Shown in pieces: positions 1 to 8,753 of a stretch of DNA of 64,000 bases. A model generated the notes under the pieces. The model worked only from the letters and a program-made list of their open reading frames with translations. It was not told the DNA's origin and made no database searches. This stretch comes from Chryseobacterium luquanense. Its GTDB lineage: Bacteria; Bacteroidota; Bacteroidia; Flavobacteriales; Weeksellaceae. How positions within the stretch are numbered: position 1 is the first letter of the stretch; every line of letters begins with the position of its first letter. Made by a program: the position numbers and the translations under genes. The stretch covers positions 62,001 through 126,000 of the forward strand of contig NZ_JAOVZV010000008.1 of NCBI RefSeq assembly GCF_026460945.1, given 5' to 3'.

Positions 1-1
1 A

Positions 2-457
2 AAATCGGACAGAGTTTTAAAAATATTTAATTACTTTTTAAAAAATAATAAACCAATAGAAATTGCTTCAGGATGTACTGGTTATGAATCTTTTTTAGCT
101 GACGAAATATATAGAAGTACTTTTGAAGAAAAAAATGTAATAAGTCAGGCTCAAGGTTTCAAAAAATATAACGACAGTATTTTAAATAGTAAAAGTTTAC
201 CACATGGTTTTGATAAATCTATTTTAGAAGACCTTAAAGTAGAAACCAAATGGAATAATTCTGAAATTGATTCTTTGCTTTTAAAAATGGAAAAAGCAAT
301 CTTGAATGATCAAAATTCATCACAAAGTTTGGTTGAATTAGTTTGTGAATATAATTTTTATACTGAGCAGAAAAAGGCATATTATCGAAATTTGCTGTAT
401 TTTGAAAAGAAGTATAAATCTGACATGATTAAACAGTATCTTGATTATTGCAAATAA
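2..457 (+). CDS. C-terminal fragment of an unrecognised protein (5' end outside window)
   Basis: The frame is open from the first complete codon at position 2 to the TAA at 455-457, about 151 residues, so the start lies before the window. The residues are hydrophilic and rich in Lys, Asn and Glu, with no membrane segment and no motif I recognise. The first internal Met (275) is far into the open frame and is unlikely to be the true start. No terminator hairpin is evident before the convergent gene ending at 567. Function unknown. Confidence 0.55.
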   Translation, partial: KSDRVLKIFNYFLKNNKPIEIASGCTGYESFLADEIYRSTFEEKNVISQAQGFKKYNDSILNSKSLPHGFDKSILEDLKVETKWNNSEIDSLLLKMEKAILNDQNSSQSLVELVCEYNFYTEQKKAYYRNLLYFEKKYKSDMIKQYLDYCK

Positions 458-566
458 AGCTGATCAGAATGAATACTAACTTTAAAGATTTTGTTAAAGA
501 TTCAATCCTACTAACTTATTTAGGTCATGATGGAATTTTAATCTAAAAAGAAACTTCAAATCATTA

Positions 567-1862
567 TTATAGCGTTGTAAATTCTATTTTATATTCAGCT
601 GCTTCGAATTGATATCCGTCTTCAGATTCTGTATTTCGATTGGTGATATAAAAATCATAGGTTGTATTTGGCTTAAGAGCCACAGTTTCCAAAATAAGTG
701 TGGTTTTATCATTTTCAAAACCAAGTTTTTTCTGAAGTGGAAAATGTTCTTTACCATTTTTTGAAAAATTAAGAGACACATCTTTCATTTTCTTAGAAAA
801 GGTAATCTTAATCTGCTTTGTCGCTGTATCTACATTCTTGCTATCATTATCAAAAGGTTCAATTTTTACAACCTTTGGTATATTCGATTCGTAATTTTTG
901 ATAATTTCGTCCTTATTGATTGTGTTGCCAAAGAATTTAGACTTTTCTACAAATTCATCAATAGCTTTTTCATTACCGAAATCCAATTCAATAATATCTT
1001 TTACAGCCTGTTTTTTATCGAAATGATTTTGATAATATGATTTTGAAATTTCATAACCCATAAAATAACCCAAATCTGGATTGGCAGATTTTTCGCCATT
1101 ATAAAGCCATTTATCATTACGGTTAGAATACATTTCAGCTTTAAAATCTTCTTTTACCTTAGACAGATTAGATTTTCCATATTCAATATAAAACGTTTTA
1201 ATAGGTTCTCCTAAAACTAATTCAGCAATAAAATCACAAGAACCTTCTTTTATCGAATGTCCCAAAAGATTTACATAGCCTTTTTTTTGATTTGTATGAA
1301 CATATTCATGAATCGTTAGATAAACAACATCTATGTATTTCTTATGTTTAAAAGTATTTTTCAGCCAGTCAGAACTTAGCTCAGAAGTATCTGTATTGGG
1401 ATTTCCAACCAAAATTTCAGAGCCGATTAATACCATATCAGAATCGGTAGTTCCACCGGATGCTAATCCACCAATGGTAAAATAAATGTTGGCTGGCTTG
1501 AGCTCAGGATAAATTTTGTTGAATTTTTTGATATATTTTTCAATCTGCTTTTGCTTAGATTTTATTTCTAAAGTTGAATTTCGTATAGAATTCCAATATC
1601 TCGGTAACTTTTCAATATTTTCAACAAAGAGACTGTCGTTGAGGTTTCTCTTTTTCATGAAAGCTTTTAATCCATAAGAAGCTTTATCGATGTACAAGGT
1701 ATTGATTAATTCATATTTTTTATGGGTATTATCAGTCTTTTTAATTTGGTCGTAAGCTTCCCAATAATGATTGATATCGCTTGTAAAAATGTAATTTTTT
1801 TTCTGAGAGTGAAATTTTGAAATGCTTAAAATAAGCAAAGCAGAAATAATTCTTGATTTCAT
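567..1862 (-). CDS. Secreted HExxH zinc metallopeptidase-like protein with C-terminal Ig-like domain
   Basis: 431 residues. The N-terminus (MKSRIISALLILSISKFHSQ) is a Sec signal peptide. HEYVH at residues 185-189 is an HExxH zinc site, and EGSCDF near 206-211 supplies a plausible third ligand/Glu, as in gluzincin-type DUF2268 predicted proteases. Roughly residues 330-431 resemble a bacterial Ig-like (Big_5) domain, with the phrases ITFSKKM and LKPNTTYDFYI. It is probably exported to the periplasm or surface; the substrate is unknown. It is a single gene with no obvious operon partner. Confidence 0.7.
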   Translation of the reverse strand: MKSRIISALLILSISKFHSQKKNYIFTSDINHYWEAYDQIKKTDNTHKKYELINTLYIDKASYGLKAFMKKRNLNDSLFVENIEKLPRYWNSIRNSTLEIKSKQKQIEKYIKKFNKIYPELKPANIYFTIGGLASGGTTDSDMVLIGSEILVGNPNTDTSELSSDWLKNTFKHKKYIDVVYLTIHEYVHTNQKKGYVNLLGHSIKEGSCDFIAELVLGEPIKTFYIEYGKSNLSKVKEDFKAEMYSNRNDKWLYNGEKSANPDLGYFMGYEISKSYYQNHFDKKQAVKDIIELDFGNEKAIDEFVEKSKFFGNTINKDEIIKNYESNIPKVVKIEPFDNDSKNVDTATKQIKITFSKKMKDVSLNFSKNGKEHFPLQKKLGFENDKTTLILETVALKPNTTYDFYITNRNTESEDGYQFEAAEYKIEFTTL

Positions 1863-2004
1863 TTAAAATGGCGTAAATAATTTCTGTAAAATTATCTAAA
1901 CTTCTTCGAAAATCATAGAATATTTCCAATTAATTCCATTAATGTTGATTTTTTAATTTTAAATTTTCCGGCATTCATCGCTTTTTAGATAAAATTATTT
2001 AAAA

Positions 2005-2514
2005 TTAAAACTTTGTATTTTTAATTCTATATATCACGCCATCTTTCCCATCAAAGTCAAAATTCTTTTCATAAGAAAGTCCTATTTTTTCTAAAACTTT
2101 GATGGAAGCTGTATTTTCTTTCATAGCTCTACCGACAATCGTATTTAAATTTAATTCATTAAAGCCATAATCGATACAGGCTTTTGCGCTTTCTGTAGCA
2201 AATCCTAGATTCCAGAAATGTTCAAAAAAACGAAAACCAATGTCTGTTTCATTTAGGTTTTCGTCATACTTTAATCCGCACCAACCGAGAAATTGATTTG
2301 TTGATTTATCAATAACTGCCCATCTTCCATAGCCGTTTCTTTGATAATCGGAATAATTCTTCAGGAAATCTTTAGCTTCATCAATATCTTTAAATGCAGA
2401 ATTTCCAGTGTATTTTATAACGTTTGGATTTAGATTTAATTCATAAAAAATTTTAGCATCGCTGATATCAAATTCTCTGAGCAAAAGACGATCTGTTTCT
2501 AGTATTGTTTTCAT
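2005..2514 (-). CDS. GNAT family N-acetyltransferase (RimJ/RimL-like)
   Basis: 169 residues, typical for the Acetyltransf_3 family. It opens with LETDRLLLREF, the usual first strand, and has an acetyl-CoA-binding segment in the second half (around FEHFWNLGFATESA, then NTASIKVLEKIG). The family transfers acetyl from acetyl-CoA to an amino group of a protein N-terminus or small molecule; the substrate cannot be read from the sequence. It is cytoplasmic and transcribed alone. The ATG at 2512-2514 fits the family N-terminus. Confidence 0.85.
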   Translation of the reverse strand: MKTILETDRLLLREFDISDAKIFYELNLNPNVIKYTGNSAFKDIDEAKDFLKNYSDYQRNGYGRWAVIDKSTNQFLGWCGLKYDENLNETDIGFRFFEHFWNLGFATESAKACIDYGFNELNLNTIVGRAMKENTASIKVLEKIGLSYEKNFDFDGKDGVIYRIKNTKF

Positions 2515-2554
2515 CGATTAAAATGTAGTATTCTAGGAATAAAAGATTTTAAAA

Positions 2555-3368
2555 TCATTTTATTGTATTAAAATGTCCAGTTTCTTCAGTCTGGATCAAT
2601 TTTATTTGCTTAAACTTTTTATTAATTTCATTAGCAAAACATTTCTTTATATCAGCATTTAATTCATTTTTGACTTGAGAAAAATCAAGATATATGATTT
2701 TTGAATTTGGCAAATCATTGATTTTATTTTCTAATTTACCACAACTTAAATAAGAAAATGATAAATCATAAAATTTTACAAAAAGAGGATCATAATTAAT
2801 GACTTCAAGAACATTTTCATCATCAACATAAAACCTGCTTTCAAAAATATATTTATCAACAATAGAATTTGGTCTATATAGTAATTTAAGATAATCAAGT
2901 AACTCGACTATTATACTTCCCTCTAGTGAAGTTTTGTCTGGACTCCAAATTTTTACAGGTTTCCCGTCATACAAATCAACAGAAAATGTAATACCATCGT
3001 AACCTAATTTTTCCTCATCGATTTTCTTTGAAAGCTCAGCTAATTTCTTAAATTTTTCTACTAAACTATTTTTAACTTCATTATCTAATATGACTTCAAA
3101 GCTTGAATTAGAGAGCAATTGGTTATTATTAGATAAATTATCATCATTGTAGTATGATTCAGGAAAATCTGTTTTTTTTTGGTTTCAGAGAATTTAAAAT
3201 ATAATAATTATTCTTAGTAGTAAATCTTAAAATATCACCTTCAAGTAATTCCAATGTGAAACCATCATGAAAAGAAGGTGATGAGTGAAAAATAAACCTG
3301 TCAGTTCTCTGTGTGAAAAACTTCGAAAAACAAACCAATAATGTAAGCACTAAAAACTTCTTTATCAT
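2555..3368 (-). pseudogene. Secreted protein of unknown function, split by a frameshift in a nine-base homopolymer
   Basis: The 5' part starts at the ATG 3366-3368 with a signal peptide (MIKKFLVLTLLVCFSKFFTQ) and runs into TGA at 3159-3161. From the A9 run (T9 on the plus strand, 3172-3180) the -1/+2 frame continues without a stop for about 205 residues to 2555. The downstream frame has only a TTG (3116-3118) as possible start, well inside the continuous homologous-looking reading. One inserted or deleted A restores a single precursor of about 270 residues. No known domain is recognised. It could be phase variation, a real pseudogene or a base-calling error. Confidence 0.65.
3172..3180 (-). 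repeat. Homopolymer A9 on coding strand at the frameshift point
   Basis: Nine T on the plus strand (nine A in the mRNA) lie exactly where the reading frame of the secreted protein is broken. Runs of this length slip during replication and are also prone to sequencing error. Confidence 0.8.
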
Positions 3369-3433
3369 CTTAAATATTTTTCTAAAGTTATTTATTTTTT
3401 TAATAAAAAAGCGATCCAAAGACCGCTTTCAAT

Positions 3434-4828
3434 TTATATTTTATTTCCTTTAATCCGTCTTGCAGACATATTCAGGAATCGTTTGACCAACATACATGCG
3501 GAAATTGTTAATCCCAATCCGAGCGCAATCCACATTCCGAAAGCACCCATTTTTAAGGTCACACAAAGGAAATATCCTAAGGGAATGGTAATCAACCAAT
3601 ACGCAATAAATGTAATTATTGACGGGATTCTCACGTCCTGCAAACCTCGCAACATTCCTAAAGCCGTTACCTGAATTCCATCCGAAAGCTGAAATAAAGC
3701 AGCAATAATCATTAGTTTTGATGCTAACATAATTACTTCAATTTCGTTAGCTTTTGTAAAGAATGTAGGCAGAATATCTCTTGCTAAAACGAAAATGATT
3801 CCACAAATACACATGAAAAGAAAAGCAATTTTAAGGTTGTTGATTCCTATTTTTCTTAATTCAATAAAATTTTGTTCACCCAGCTTTCTGCCAATCATCA
3901 CTGTTGAAGCTACACTGAAACCAATACATAAGTTAAAGGTAAATGAAGCTACACTTAAGGCAATTTGATGAGATGCAATTTGGTGGGCTGCAAATTGTTG
4001 TGCCATTGCATCATCTCCAAAGGTTATACCGCAGATAAATGCTGCTCCGGCAAAAGCGGTAACTTCGAAAAACATTTGTAAAGCTGTAGGGAAACCTAAT
4101 CGAACCATTTTTTCAAACATTTTCTTTGAGAAAACCTGCATTTTCAATGAAAATTCTTTGATGTATTGTTTGGTTTTTGGTTCCTTCATCAGTACAAAAT
4201 AAAGGAAAACTACCATGGAAATTCTGGCAATTAAACTTGCTAAAGCAGAACCTTTTACTCCCATTTCAGGGAAAATCCAGAGTCCTTTGATTAAAACGTA
4301 ATTCAAAACAATGTTAATCACGTTTGCAATAATAGTCGCTTTTGTAACTCCAATTGTGTAAGAAAGTCCTTCAGAAACTTCTCTCAAAGTCTGAAACGCC
4401 ATAAACGGAATAATGCTGATTGCCATAATCCAAAGAAAATCTACAGTATCAGGAATAATTTTCGCCGGTTGTCCCGAATGATAGAGTAGTGGTAATCCTG
4501 CGAACAATAGCAACATTAGGATGATTCCGACGGTCATATTAATTACAAATCCATGACTGAAAACCGAATTAATAGTTTTATGGTCATTCTGAGAATGCGC
4601 CTCCGAAACCAATGGCGGAATGGCAAATGAAAATCCCAATGCCAAGACAAACATTGAGAAGAATACGGCATTTCCTAAAGAAACGGATGCCAAAGCATCT
4701 GCGCCCAACAATTGCCCTACAATGATGTTATCGAAAAGATTTACAGAAGCCTGCCCAACCTGCGTAAGCATTACCGGAAGAGCCAATGTTAACGCTTCTT
4801 TCGTGTAATTTTTATTTAAAAAGCTCAT
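3434..4828 (-). CDS. MATE family multidrug/Na+ efflux transporter
   Basis: 464 residues, the normal length for MATE exporters, with about twelve hydrophobic segments. The start (residues about 1-45) has the MATE pattern: ALTLALPVMLTQVGQASVNL, then DNIIVGQLLGADALASVSLG. The second half repeats the architecture (GFPTALQMFFEV). Members export cationic drugs or metabolites in exchange for Na+ or H+ at the inner membrane; the substrate is unknown. It is preceded by a terminator-like hairpin (4837-4866) that separates it from the response regulator upstream. Confidence 0.9.
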   Translation of the reverse strand: MSFLNKNYTKEALTLALPVMLTQVGQASVNLFDNIIVGQLLGADALASVSLGNAVFFSMFVLALGFSFAIPPLVSEAHSQNDHKTINSVFSHGFVINMTVGIILMLLLFAGLPLLYHSGQPAKIIPDTVDFLWIMAISIIPFMAFQTLREVSEGLSYTIGVTKATIIANVINIVLNYVLIKGLWIFPEMGVKGSALASLIARISMVVFLYFVLMKEPKTKQYIKEFSLKMQVFSKKMFEKMVRLGFPTALQMFFEVTAFAGAAFICGITFGDDAMAQQFAAHQIASHQIALSVASFTFNLCIGFSVASTVMIGRKLGEQNFIELRKIGINNLKIAFLFMCICGIIFVLARDILPTFFTKANEIEVIMLASKLMIIAALFQLSDGIQVTALGMLRGLQDVRIPSIITFIAYWLITIPLGYFLCVTLKMGAFGMWIALGLGLTISACMLVKRFLNMSARRIKGNKI

Positions 4829-4836
4829 AATAGTTC

Positions 4837-4866
4837 AAAAAAAAATCTGCAGCATAAATACTGCAA
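4837..4866 (-). terminator. Hairpin plus U-run between response regulator and MATE gene
   Basis: Arms TGCAG (4848-4852) and CTGCA (4861-4865) form a short stem; on the minus strand it is followed by nine T (4837-4845). It would end transcripts of the upstream response regulator gene. Confidence 0.55.
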
Positions 4867-4898
4867 ATTTTTTAAATATATTTTAATTTAGAATTAAA

Positions 4899-6083
4899 TT
4901 ATTTTCTCACAAAACTTGCAACGTCTTCTTCAGAAACTGAGTTTCCTCCAAGAATAATAAGTCTTTCCACAACATTTCTCAGCTCTCTGATATTTCCAGT
5001 CCACGAAAGTGCTTTTAAGGCATCAATCGCTTTATCGTCGAATTTTTTAACGGCATTACCTTGTTCATCAGCAATTATTCCCGAAAAATGACTCACCAAA
5101 AGACAGATATCTTCTTTTCTGTCATCCAATGGCGGAACGTAGATTTCAATTACAGAAAGTCTGTGGTATAGATCTTCTCTGAATCTTCCTGCTTCAATTT
5201 CTACCTGCATATTTTTATTGGTTGCAGCCAAAACTCTTACGTCAACTTTGATTTCTTTATCGCTTCCTACAGGAGAAACTTTGCTTTCCTGCAATGCTCT
5301 CAACACTTTTGCCTGAGCAATAAGACTCATATCTCCAATTTCGTCTAAGAAAATTGTTCCTCCGTTTGCCTGCTCAAATTTTCCTTGTTTGTCCTTAATT
5401 GCTCCTGTAAAAGAACCTTTTACATGTCCGAAAAGTTCAGATTCAATCAATTCAGAAGGAATTGCAGCACAGTTTACTTCAACCATTGGTCCTCTCGATC
5501 TTTCACTTAAATTGTGAATAGAATGAGCAACCAGTTCTTTACCCGCACCATTGGGTCCTGTAATCAAAACTCTGGCATCAGAAGCTGCTACTTTTTCAAT
5601 CATATCCTGAATTTTCTTCAACGCAGCAGATTCACCAATCATTTGATATTTCTTGTTGACTTTCTTTTTCAGGGTTTTATTTTCAGTCTGAAGATTTTTG
5701 TTTTCTTTCTTTAAGGTTTCCTTTACCAAAGCATTTTTTACACTTGTAATCAATCGGTTAATATCAATTGGCTTGGAAATAAAATCGTATGCACCGTCCT
5801 TCAAGCAAGAAACTGCAGAATCGATGTCGGCATGACCGGAAATCATAATGAATGTAGATTCCGGTTTAAGAGCTAAACTTTGCTTTAAAAGCTCAGTTCC
5901 TGAAAGTTTTGGCATTTTGATATCTGAGATAATCAATGCGAAATCTTCTTTCTCTATATGTTTATAGCCTTCTAAGCCGTCGTCGGCAATGACAAATTCA
6001 TAGTCAGTTAATTCATCCGAAAGGATACTGTGGAGTACTCCGGAGATTGCTTTTTCGTCTTCTACAATAAGGATTTTTTGCAT
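4899..6083 (-). CDS. Sigma-54 (NtrC-family) response regulator lacking a Fis-type DNA-binding domain
   Basis: 394 residues from the ATG at 6083 (MQKILIVEDE); a longer frame begins at 6122 but would include the promoter. Receiver domain residues 1-120 with acid pair E9/D10 and phospho-acceptor D54 (IISDIKMP). A charged linker follows (121-146), then the AAA+ domain: Walker A GPNGAGKE (176-183), sigma-54 loop GSFTGA (223-228, usual form GAFTGA) and Walker B LDEIGD (246-251). The protein ends with the AAA+ lid (GNIRELRNVVERLI); the C-terminal HTH_8 expected in NtrC is absent and no frame after the stop encodes it. It probably activates sigma-54 promoters from solution or through a partner. Confidence 0.9.
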   Translation of the reverse strand: MQKILIVEDEKAISGVLHSILSDELTDYEFVIADDGLEGYKHIEKEDFALIISDIKMPKLSGTELLKQSLALKPESTFIMISGHADIDSAVSCLKDGAYDFISKPIDINRLITSVKNALVKETLKKENKNLQTENKTLKKKVNKKYQMIGESAALKKIQDMIEKVAASDARVLITGPNGAGKELVAHSIHNLSERSRGPMVEVNCAAIPSELIESELFGHVKGSFTGAIKDKQGKFEQANGGTIFLDEIGDMSLIAQAKVLRALQESKVSPVGSDKEIKVDVRVLAATNKNMQVEIEAGRFREDLYHRLSVIEIYVPPLDDRKEDICLLVSHFSGIIADEQGNAVKKFDDKAIDALKALSWTGNIRELRNVVERLIILGGNSVSEEDVASFVRK

Positions 6084-6088
6084 AGTCG

Positions 6089-6096
6089 CAAATTTA
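6089..6096 (-). promoter_or_regulatory. -7 promoter box TAAATTTG, leaderless start
   Basis: It matches the Bacteroidota TAnnTTTG -7 element and lies only five bases before the ATG of the response regulator, so the transcript probably begins at or next to the start codon. This also argues against the longer upstream start. Confidence 0.65.
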
Positions 6097-6139
6097 GGTA
6101 TTTTTTGCTTGAGTATTAGCAAAAATCATTCCCAAAAGT

Positions 6140-6799
6140 CTATATTGAGTAATCTCTTCGTCCAAAAATTGCAGAACCTACACGTACAGAATTGGCGCCA
6201 CTCTCAATCGCAATAGGAAAGTCATCGCTCATTCCCATTGATAAGGTTTCTAATTTTCGAATTTGATTTAATTCATCGAAAAGATTTTTTAATATTGAAA
6301 ACTCTTTTCTGATTTGAGTTTCATCTTCTGTAAACGTTGCCATTCCCATTAAACCGGTAATCTCAACATTGGGAAAATCTCCGTTAATGAATTTTTGAAA
6401 TAAATCTTTTGTTTCAGAAATTTCCAATCCGAATTTACTTTCTTCTTCAGCAATTTTCACCTGTAACAAAACTTTAATTGCACGTTTGTTTTTTGCAGCC
6501 TCTTTATTGATTTCATTTAAAAGTTTCTCAGAATCTACACTTTGAATGGTATCAATAAATTCTGCAATATATTTTACTTTATTGGTTTGAAGATGACCAA
6601 TTAAATGCCACTGAATATCTTTCGGTAACAAAGGATGTTTTTCGGTCAGTTCCTGTACTTTATTTTCACCAAAAACTCTTTGTCCGAGATTATAAACTTC
6701 CTGAATTGCAGAAACAGGATGTGTTTTTGAAACCGCAACTAATTCAACATTTTCTGGAAGTTGACTTTTTATATTATTATAATTTTCCTGAATGCTCAT
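6140..6799 (-). CDS. YggS/PROSC family PLP-binding protein
   Basis: 219 residues, a single-domain PLP-binding TIM barrel. The PLP lysine is K25 in VAVSKTHPV. GENKVQEL and WHLIGHLQTNKVK are family signatures, and the C-terminal IESGANSVRVGSAIFG holds the PLP phosphate site. Family members have no proven enzymatic reaction and maintain vitamin B6 and amino-acid homeostasis in the cytoplasm. It is read in the same direction as the response regulator, 56 bases upstream of it, but the latter has its own promoter box. Confidence 0.93.
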   Translation of the reverse strand: MSIQENYNNIKSQLPENVELVAVSKTHPVSAIQEVYNLGQRVFGENKVQELTEKHPLLPKDIQWHLIGHLQTNKVKYIAEFIDTIQSVDSEKLLNEINKEAAKNKRAIKVLLQVKIAEEESKFGLEISETKDLFQKFINGDFPNVEITGLMGMATFTEDETQIRKEFSILKNLFDELNQIRKLETLSMGMSDDFPIAIESGANSVRVGSAIFGRRDYSI

Positions 6800-6855
6800 A
6801 AATGCAAATTTCCGAATTTTAAAAGAAAAATGAATGATTTATTATTTAAAATAGA

Positions 6856-6941
6856 TCCCACAAATCGCATAGGTTTTCGCAGATGTTTATGTTTTTAAAA
6901 ATATTCTTAATCATCCGTGCAAATCTGTGCAATCTGGGGGA
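6856..6941. repeat. Intergenic imperfect palindrome, CACAGATT/GCAGATTT-type element A
   Basis: The outer arms (6855-6868 and about 6928-6941) pair at roughly 11 of 14 positions, and the element repeats the words cgcagatg, gtgcaaatctgtgcaatctg. It resembles element B at 8670-8746 in word content and fold. It lies in the gap between the YggS and NodB genes. Confidence 0.5.
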
Positions 6942-6949
6942 TTTTAAAA

Positions 6950-7813
6950 TTAATTCAGAACCTCATTGATTTTCGGATAAGCCGATATTTTCCTGAATAC
7001 AAAACGATTTGATTTTTGTAATTTTTCAATAAATAAATCGAGCTCATTAATAGAGTCTGCATCGGTAAGATATTGATCGTGGGTAAGAAAAACCAAATGT
7101 CTTGACGTTTTTTCTAAATCATTGAAGAAAATACTGTCAACTTTTTTCAGCATTTCCTGATGATTCCCTTTAAGCTGCATTTTGTTATTGGGTTTCCATT
7201 CAAGATCCCAACCGATTATTTTGTAACCAGCTGTTTTTAGTCTATCGGCTGCTTCGGATGAACTTTTAATATCAGTAACATTGATATTATTAAGTCTCCA
7301 AATATTTCTTCCAGGTGTTCTTGCTATTTTTCCGGGAAGTTTTAAGCTGTCTTTTGCAACATCAAAATCTTTTAAAACAGCTTCAGGATTTTTATAGAAA
7401 TCTGAATATTTGTTGTGGGCATGAGCGTAACTGTGATTGGCAATTTCAAGCAATCCATCGGTTCTCATTTTTTCGAAATCTTCTTTTTGTTTTTTACTGT
7501 CTGAAGCGTGTTTTCCTACAAGAAATGCAGTTGCAGTGATATTTCTCTTGTGTAAAATTTTCAAAAGATTTTCGGTTCCACGATTGGGACCGTCATCAAA
7601 AGTAAGATATATAACCCTCTTATCGGTTGGTACATTTTCATCATCTATTCTGGGGACTTTTGCGGTGGGAGGCAGATTCGAAAGAATTTTTTCAGTTTCT
7701 TTAACTTCGATTTTTTGGTTGCATCCTGTAAATAGGGTTGATGTCACAGTTACCACTGTAATCATCCTTAGAAAAGTCTTGCACACAGACTTTTCCGCAA
7801 AAGTTTTTTTCAT
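6950..7813 (-). CDS. Polysaccharide deacetylase (NodB homology) lipoprotein
   Basis: 287 residues. The N-terminal hydrophobic segment ends in the lipobox TLFTGC, with lipidated Cys31, so it is probably anchored in a cell-envelope membrane. The NodB domain has motif 1 TFDDGPN (71-77, catalytic and metal Asp), motif 2 NHSYAH (126-131, metal His pair), the motif 3 region ARTPGRNIW and a late LVFLTHDQ (motif 5 His). CE4 enzymes remove acetyl groups from N-acetylglucosamine polymers or peptidoglycan. The substrate is not determinable. Transcribed alone. Confidence 0.88.
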   Translation of the reverse strand: MKKTFAEKSVCKTFLRMITVVTVTSTLFTGCNQKIEVKETEKILSNLPPTAKVPRIDDENVPTDKRVIYLTFDDGPNRGTENLLKILHKRNITATAFLVGKHASDSKKQKEDFEKMRTDGLLEIANHSYAHAHNKYSDFYKNPEAVLKDFDVAKDSLKLPGKIARTPGRNIWRLNNINVTDIKSSSEAADRLKTAGYKIIGWDLEWKPNNKMQLKGNHQEMLKKVDSIFFNDLEKTSRHLVFLTHDQYLTDADSINELDLFIEKLQKSNRFVFRKISAYPKINEVLN

Positions 7814-7917
7814 AAAGATTAATGGAAATTAAGTTGTTAAAAATTGTTAAATTTTACAAAATTTAGTTAACAAATATAATACCATTTTTTCTAATAATTT
7901 CACGTTTTAATGAAATT

Positions 7918-8658
7918 TTAGTTAAAATTATTTTGAAGATATTTTTTCAGTTGAATTGCATTTTTTATGGCAGCGGTTCCCCAAGTATTATTAAAGAAAA
8001 TAAAACCTTTTCTTCCTGATTTTAATATGTTTTCAGCTAAAACATTGAGTTCAGATTCAGAATATTCCGATTTATAAAGCACAGGTTTTCCATGAAGACG
8101 ATAATAAAATAATTCTGGATGATTAACAATAAAATCATCCGGAAGATTTCCAGGAAAACTTACACCCGAGAAAATAATATTTTTTGTTTTTAAAGCTGAA
8201 TAAGTTTCATCGTTCCACCAAGAATTGTGACGAAATTCAATCACATTTAAATACCCAAAATCTAAATTTTTTAAGATTAAGTCTAAATTTTCATTTGTAT
8301 TTTTAAATGAGGGCGGAAATTGATATAAAAATCCTGAAAGTTTTTCTTTTAAGTTATTTTGAATATGCTCACAAAACCCCTGAATCTCTTCTTTACAATC
8401 TTTCAAACGTTTTTCATGCGAAATTGTTTTTGGAATTTTTATAAAAAATCGAAAATCGTCCGGAGTTTCATTAAACCATTTCAACAAAGTTTTTGCAGTC
8501 GGTTTTCTATAGAAAGTAGAATTAATTTCAACAGCAATAAATTCTTTAGAGTACAGAGTCAGAAAGTCTTTACTTTTGGCATCTTCGGGATATAATGAAC
8601 CTTTCCAATCATTATTGTAAAAGCCTGAGCAACCGATGTAAATATTTTCTTTTTCCAT
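7918..8658 (-). CDS. DUF72 (YecE-like) protein
   Basis: 246 residues, matching the DUF72 TIM-barrel family: start IYIGCSGFYNNDWKGSLYP, then YSKEFIAVEINSTFYRKPT, the mid-protein FRFFIKIPKTISHEKR, a VIEFRHNSWW segment, YYRLHGKP and the C-terminal FIFFNNTWGTAAIKNA. Biochemical function is not established for the family. It is cytoplasmic. It lies 96 bases downstream of copA on the same strand, with a palindromic repeat between, so co-transcription is uncertain. Confidence 0.88.
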   Translation of the reverse strand: MEKENIYIGCSGFYNNDWKGSLYPEDAKSKDFLTLYSKEFIAVEINSTFYRKPTAKTLLKWFNETPDDFRFFIKIPKTISHEKRLKDCKEEIQGFCEHIQNNLKEKLSGFLYQFPPSFKNTNENLDLILKNLDFGYLNVIEFRHNSWWNDETYSALKTKNIIFSGVSFPGNLPDDFIVNHPELFYYRLHGKPVLYKSEYSESELNVLAENILKSGRKGFIFFNNTWGTAAIKNAIQLKKYLQNNFN

Positions 8659-8669
8659 ATTTTATTTGT

Positions 8670-8746
8670 CTCTCACAGATTTTATAGATGGCGCAGATTT
8701 TTTATAAAGATTATTAAGATCTGCTAAATCAACTTAATCTGCGAGA
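8670..8746. repeat. Intergenic palindrome, CACAGATT/GCAGATTT-type element B
   Basis: Arms 8671-8681 (tctcacagatt) and 8736-8746 (aatctgcgaga) pair at 10 of 11 positions, and the inside repeats gcagatt and agatctgct. It is the same type as element A (6856-6941), suggesting a dispersed intergenic repeat family. Confidence 0.55.
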
Positions 8747-8753
8747 TGTTTAA

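Noticed and set aside
6084..6122. Longer N-terminus for the sigma-54 response regulator (start 6122)
   Set aside because: The extra residues would lie upstream of and inside the -7 box; the receiver domain starts at the second Met.
7437..7832. 131-codon frame on the plus strand across the NodB gene
   Set aside because: Opposite-strand shadow of a gene with clear NodB motifs and lipobox.
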